In this document: one piece after another, positions 60,165 through 63,035 of the stretch
Numbering within the stretch: the stretch's first letter is position 1
Layout: every line of letters starts with the position of its first letter
NCBI GenBank assembly: GCA_020025035.1
Contig: JAHHSU010000001.1
Location: forward strand, 1 to 63,035
Origin: Thomasclavelia sp.
GTDB taxonomy: Bacteria; Bacillota_I; Bacilli_A; Erysipelotrichales; Coprobacillaceae
Direction: 5' to 3'
Length of the DNA stretch: 63,035 nt
Notes under the pieces: model-generated
What the model saw: the letters and a program-made list of their open reading frames with translations, nothing else
Database searches by the model: none
What the model was told of the DNA's origin: nothing
Made by a program: the position numbers and the translations under genes

Positions 60165-62358
60165 GATTTAATTCCTCCTTTGATAACTGAGATAAAGCAA
60201 TATCTTGATATACATGACATGTCTTCATTAAATCTTGATGTTTTCCGATTCCAACGATTTTGCCTTCATTTAAAACTATAATCTGATCAGCATGCATAAT
60301 AGAACTAATTCTTTGTCCAACTATAAGTACTGTACTTCTATCTTTTTTACATAATGTATTTAATGATTTTCTTAACTGTGCATCTGTTTTAAAATCAAGG
60401 GCAGAAAAGCTATCATCAAAAATATAGATTTCTGGTTTTTTTGCTAATGCTCTAGCAATAGAAAGTCTTTGTTTTTGACCTCCAGAAACATTTGTTCCTC
60501 CTTGAGCAATTACATGTTCGTATTTATCTTCTTTTAAATTGATAAACTCTTCAGCTCGTGCTATATTACAAATTTCTTTAATTTCATCATCACTGGCATT
60601 TTCATTACCATAACGAATATTAGCACTAATAGTACCTGAAAATAACATTCCAAGTTGAGGTACATAGCCAATTTTATCTCTTAAATCGTAACTACTAACC
60701 TCTCTTACATCTTTTCCATCAATAATTACATTTCCACAAGTTGCATCATAAAAACGAAGAATTAACTGTATAAGTGTAGATTTTCCTGATCCTGTACTAC
60801 CAATAAATGCAGTAGTTGTCCCAGGTTTAGCAATGAATGAAATATTATTTAAAACAGGGACTTGAGCTCCTGGATACGTAAATGAAACATTTTTAAATTC
60901 TACTACTCCTCTTAGATTTTTATCAAATGGTTGAGGATTTTCTGGTTCATGAATTGAAATATCAATATTCAATATTTCATTAATTCTATTTGCTGCAACA
61001 CTTGCTCTAGGAAGCATAATCATGACCATAGAAATCATAACAAATGACATAATGATTTGCATTGCATATTGCATAAATGCCATCATTTCTCCTATTTCTA
61101 ATGTTCCTAGATCAATTTGTTTAGATCCAAACCAAATAATTAATAAGGTTACAGAATTCATAATTAACATCATGATTGGCATCATTGTACTCATAACACG
61201 ATTAACAAATAAATTGATTTTTTTCATATCCTTGTTAGCAATATCAAATTTTTTTTCTGAATTTTTTTCTTTACCAAATGCACGAATCACTAACATACCA
61301 GACAAATTTTCTCTCATGACTAAATTCAATCGATCAATTAATTTTTGAATAATTTTAAATTTAGGTAATACCATTGCAAATGTAAATATTAAAACCATAA
61401 ATACTAAAACAAGTACTAATGCAATAATCCATGCCATTGATTTTGCTGTATGCAAAACATTCATTAATGCGCCAATGCCTAAAATTGGTGCATATACTAA
61501 TATACGCATTGCCATAATAAGAGCAGTTTGAATCTGTTGAACATCATTAGTAGTTCTAGTAATTAAAGAAGCTGTTGTAAATTTATTAAATTCATTAGTA
61601 GAAAAATGTTGTATTTTATTAAAAATATCAGATCTTATTTTTCTAGCCATACCAGCACCTATTTTAGAACCTATAAACCCAACTAAAATTGCAGATGAAG
61701 AACCAATAAGCGTAATCAGTAACATTATTAATCCTAGTTTTAGAATATAATTATTTTGCATATTATTCATATTTCTGCCTAATTTTGCATACTCCTCTTT
61801 GATTGTTGAATACGCTCCAAGCTGTGCAGTTGATTCTCCAATTGTATTCATTTTTTGTTCTGTCATACTGACGATACTATTAATTTGTGACTGAGACATA
61901 CTATTTTCAATCATTGCTGAAGAAATATGATTTGTATCTAATCCCATACTATGACCATTTTGTAATAAACTAGAATAAATGAATAATGGTTTTAATAAAA
62001 CTGACTCTAACTGTTTTTTATCTACATGTTGATTTAACACATATACATTAGAATTAATATTAGGGTATTTCTCTAAAATATCTTTTGTTAAACTCGCTTT
62101 ATCTTTTAACGTATAAGAATCTTCTATCAGTTGCTTGTCACTATCGCTCATAAACAATTCAAGTGTCTGCATTGTATCTTGACTAGCTATATCCAAAACA
62201 GTACTTCCAACTCCTCCAGCTTGTACACCATTAGTAATAATCTTTGACATATAATCAGGTAATGCAAGCTCTGTTTGAGCCTGTATAAACAATAAAAAAA
62301 CAAAAATTAAAATTACAGCTATATAAGAACTGATATATTTTTTACATAACTTAATCAT
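60157..62358 (-). CDS. ABC multidrug exporter subunit with degenerate ATPase site and large outer loop
   Basis: A 733-residue half-transporter. Helix 1 (about 9-27) is followed by an extracytoplasmic segment of some 175 residues (about 28-203), far longer than in standard exporters, before helix 2 (about 204-228). The ATPase domain has Walker A GSTGSGKST, signature VSGGQKQRLSIARA and Walker B IYIFDDSFSALD, where Asp replaces the catalytic Glu. The H-loop reads VGQRISS, with Gln for the usual His. These changes mark it as the degenerate-site member of the heterodimer. It follows marR by 16 bases. Confidence 0.93.
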   Translation of the reverse strand: MIKLCKKYISSYIAVILIFVFLLFIQAQTELALPDYMSKIITNGVQAGGVGSTVLDIASQDTMQTLELFMSDSDKQLIEDSYTLKDKASLTKDILEKYPNINSNVYVLNQHVDKKQLESVLLKPLFIYSSLLQNGHSMGLDTNHISSAMIENSMSQSQINSIVSMTEQKMNTIGESTAQLGAYSTIKEEYAKLGRNMNNMQNNYILKLGLIMLLITLIGSSSAILVGFIGSKIGAGMARKIRSDIFNKIQHFSTNEFNKFTTASLITRTTNDVQQIQTALIMAMRILVYAPILGIGALMNVLHTAKSMAWIIALVLVLVFMVLIFTFAMVLPKFKIIQKLIDRLNLVMRENLSGMLVIRAFGKEKNSEKKFDIANKDMKKINLFVNRVMSTMMPIMMLIMNSVTLLIIWFGSKQIDLGTLEIGEMMAFMQYAMQIIMSFVMISMVMIMLPRASVAANRINEILNIDISIHEPENPQPFDKNLRGVVEFKNVSFTYPGAQVPVLNNISFIAKPGTTTAFIGSTGSGKSTLIQLILRFYDATCGNVIIDGKDVREVSSYDLRDKIGYVPQLGMLFSGTISANIRYGNENASDDEIKEICNIARAEEFINLKEDKYEHVIAQGGTNVSGGQKQRLSIARALAKKPEIYIFDDSFSALDFKTDAQLRKSLNTLCKKDRSTVLIVGQRISSIMHADQIIVLNEGKIVGIGKHQDLMKTCHVYQDIALSQLSKEELNHE

Positions 62359-62374
62359 AATATCCTCCTTTTAA

Positions 62375-62812
62375 TTAATCTTTATATTTATTAATATTAG
62401 ATTTCATTTTTTGAATAATCTTTTCTAAATTATCAAATTCCTCTTGATTAAAACCATCAAACACCATATTGCTAATATCTTTGATTACACAAGAACTTGT
62501 AATTAAATTTTCTTTTCCTAAGTTAGTAATTTGTACGAATTGTACACGCTTATCTGCCTTATCTACCTTTCGACTAATATAATTACATTTTTCTAGTCTT
62601 TGTAACCTAGGTGTTAAAGTAGCAGGCTTAATTTTCATTTTATTTGCGATTTCTTTTTGTGTCATTGGACCATATCTATTAATTACATGTAACAACATCG
62701 GTTGTTCACCAGTTGTATGAATATCTTTAAGGTGATATGAAACAATTTTCATCGTATCACATACAACTTCTGACAATTGCATAATACGTTTAGTATTTAA
62801 ATCTTTATCCAT
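62375..62812 (-). CDS. MarR-family transcriptional regulator
   Basis: A 145-residue winged-helix regulator. It contains PMLLHVINRYGPMTQKEIA (helix 2-3), NKMKIKPATLTPRLQRLEKC (recognition helix) and the wing YISRKVDKADKRVQFVQIT with the conserved DxR. It leads the operon with both exporter genes and probably represses it, releasing on binding a drug or aromatic compound. Two TTAG-N4-CTAA palindromes in its promoter are likely operators. The start follows TAAGGAG. Confidence 0.92.
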   Translation of the reverse strand: MDKDLNTKRIMQLSEVVCDTMKIVSYHLKDIHTTGEQPMLLHVINRYGPMTQKEIANKMKIKPATLTPRLQRLEKCNYISRKVDKADKRVQFVQITNLGKENLITSSCVIKDISNMVFDGFNQEEFDNLEKIIQKMKSNINKYKD

Positions 62813-62831
62813 TAAATCAACTCCTTATTAG

Positions 62832-62843
62832 TTAGTTTACTAA
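62832..62843 (-). promoter_or_regulatory. MarR operator candidate 1
   Basis: TTAG-N4-CTAA palindrome lying over the transcription start, just downstream of the -10 on the minus strand. Confidence 0.55.
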
Positions 62844-62846
62844 TTA

Positions 62847-62875
62847 ATTATATTTAGTATCCTAATAATTGTCAA
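62847..62875 (-). promoter_or_regulatory. Promoter of marR-exporter operon
   Basis: On the minus strand TTGACA (62870-62875) and TATAAT (62847-62852) are exactly 17 bases apart: a full consensus promoter that would need strong repression. Confidence 0.88.
62854..62865 (-). promoter_or_regulatory. MarR operator candidate 2
   Basis: A second TTAG-N4-CTAA palindrome between the -35 and -10 boxes, its centre 22 bases (two helical turns) from the first. Confidence 0.55.
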
Positions 62876-62951
62876 TCAAAATACTTTTAACTTATAATCA
62901 AGCAAACATTTGATTTTATATAAATTGTAAAATAAAGTGTCAGTATTGAAT

Positions 62952-62980
62952 AAAAAAAATGCACCAGTTATAAACCGTGC
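62952..62980 (-). repeat. Copy of the left-end hairpin repeat
   Basis: The reverse complement of 62961-62980 matches 279-298 at 18 of 20 bases, and both are followed by a T-run (here the A-run at 62952-62959). On the minus strand it would act as a terminator for transcription coming from beyond the window. Confidence 0.55.
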
Positions 62981-62987
62981 TATGATA

Positions 62988-63035
62988 TGTACCCCCTTTA
63001 CTGGACAAAACAGCAAGGAGGGTATTTTTAATGCG
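62988..63035 (+). mobile_element. Possible left end of an IS3-type insertion sequence (partial)
   Basis: TGTACCCCCTTTACTGGAC starts at 62988 and resembles the TGTAC...TGGAC terminal repeats of the IS150/IS3 group. Then come a strong ribosome site AAGGAGGG at 63015-63022 and ATG at 63031, of which only five bases are inside the window. This is the layout of an IS left end followed by its first transposase frame. The gene itself cannot be seen, so the call is tentative. Confidence 0.45.

Overview
The window is AT-rich chromosomal DNA from a low-GC Bacillota. Three things suggest the Erysipelotrichia/Coprobacillaceae side of the phylum: the gene order from S10 to S9 with EcfA-EcfA-EcfT-TruA embedded, the short zinc-type S14, and AAAGTGG-type MraZ boxes like those described in Mollicutes. 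That placement is an inference; no rRNA gene is present to confirm it. No rRNA, tRNA or CRISPR array was seen. Most of the window is housekeeping core genome, with a few accessory islands between the operons.

Layout. 1-360 is non-coding and carries a hairpin repeat. 361-5440 holds a patatin-like lipase (minus strand), htpG behind a CIRCE-like operator, and an ABC-F protein. 5475-11281 is a self-contained ECF-type uptake locus: DUF4430 lipoprotein, EcfT, double-NBD EcfA, S component and a surface beta-propeller protein. csp follows. 12018-26513 is the S10-spc-alpha ribosomal superoperon with secY, adk, map, infA, rpmJ and rpoA. 26615-30742 holds the housekeeping ECF module, truA, rplM and rpsI. 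30826-32551 (minus) has a DUF4314 protein and NADP-type glutamate dehydrogenase. 32664-39009 has a ribosomal-protection-like GTPase fused to an NYN nuclease domain, a histidine-rich YmaF-like protein, an RsuA-type pseudouridine synthase, a small unknown protein and a PcrA-like helicase. HU, a DUF177 protein and rpmF follow.

40918-53100 is the division and cell-wall cluster: mraZ, rsmH, ftsL, two class B PBPs, mraY, murD, ftsW, murG, murB, divIB. It is cut into several transcripts by internal terminators and lacks murE, murF, ftsA and ftsZ. It runs directly into the heat-shock operon hrcA-grpE-dnaK-dnaJ, preceded by two CIRCE operators. On the minus strand are rpmB and a marR-ABC-ABC multidrug exporter operon whose consensus promoter carries two matching operator sites. 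The window ends at what looks like the left end of an IS3-type insertion sequence.

How the parts connect. HrcA encoded here probably represses its own operon and, through the CIRCE-like site, htpG. MraZ probably represses its own promoter through four boxes spaced exactly 10 bp apart. The MarR protein probably represses its exporter operon. The most unusual items are the GTPase-nuclease fusion (32664-35195) and the ECF/DUF4430/beta-propeller locus (5475-11281). Both can be read clearly in the sequence, but neither has a function I can assign with certainty.
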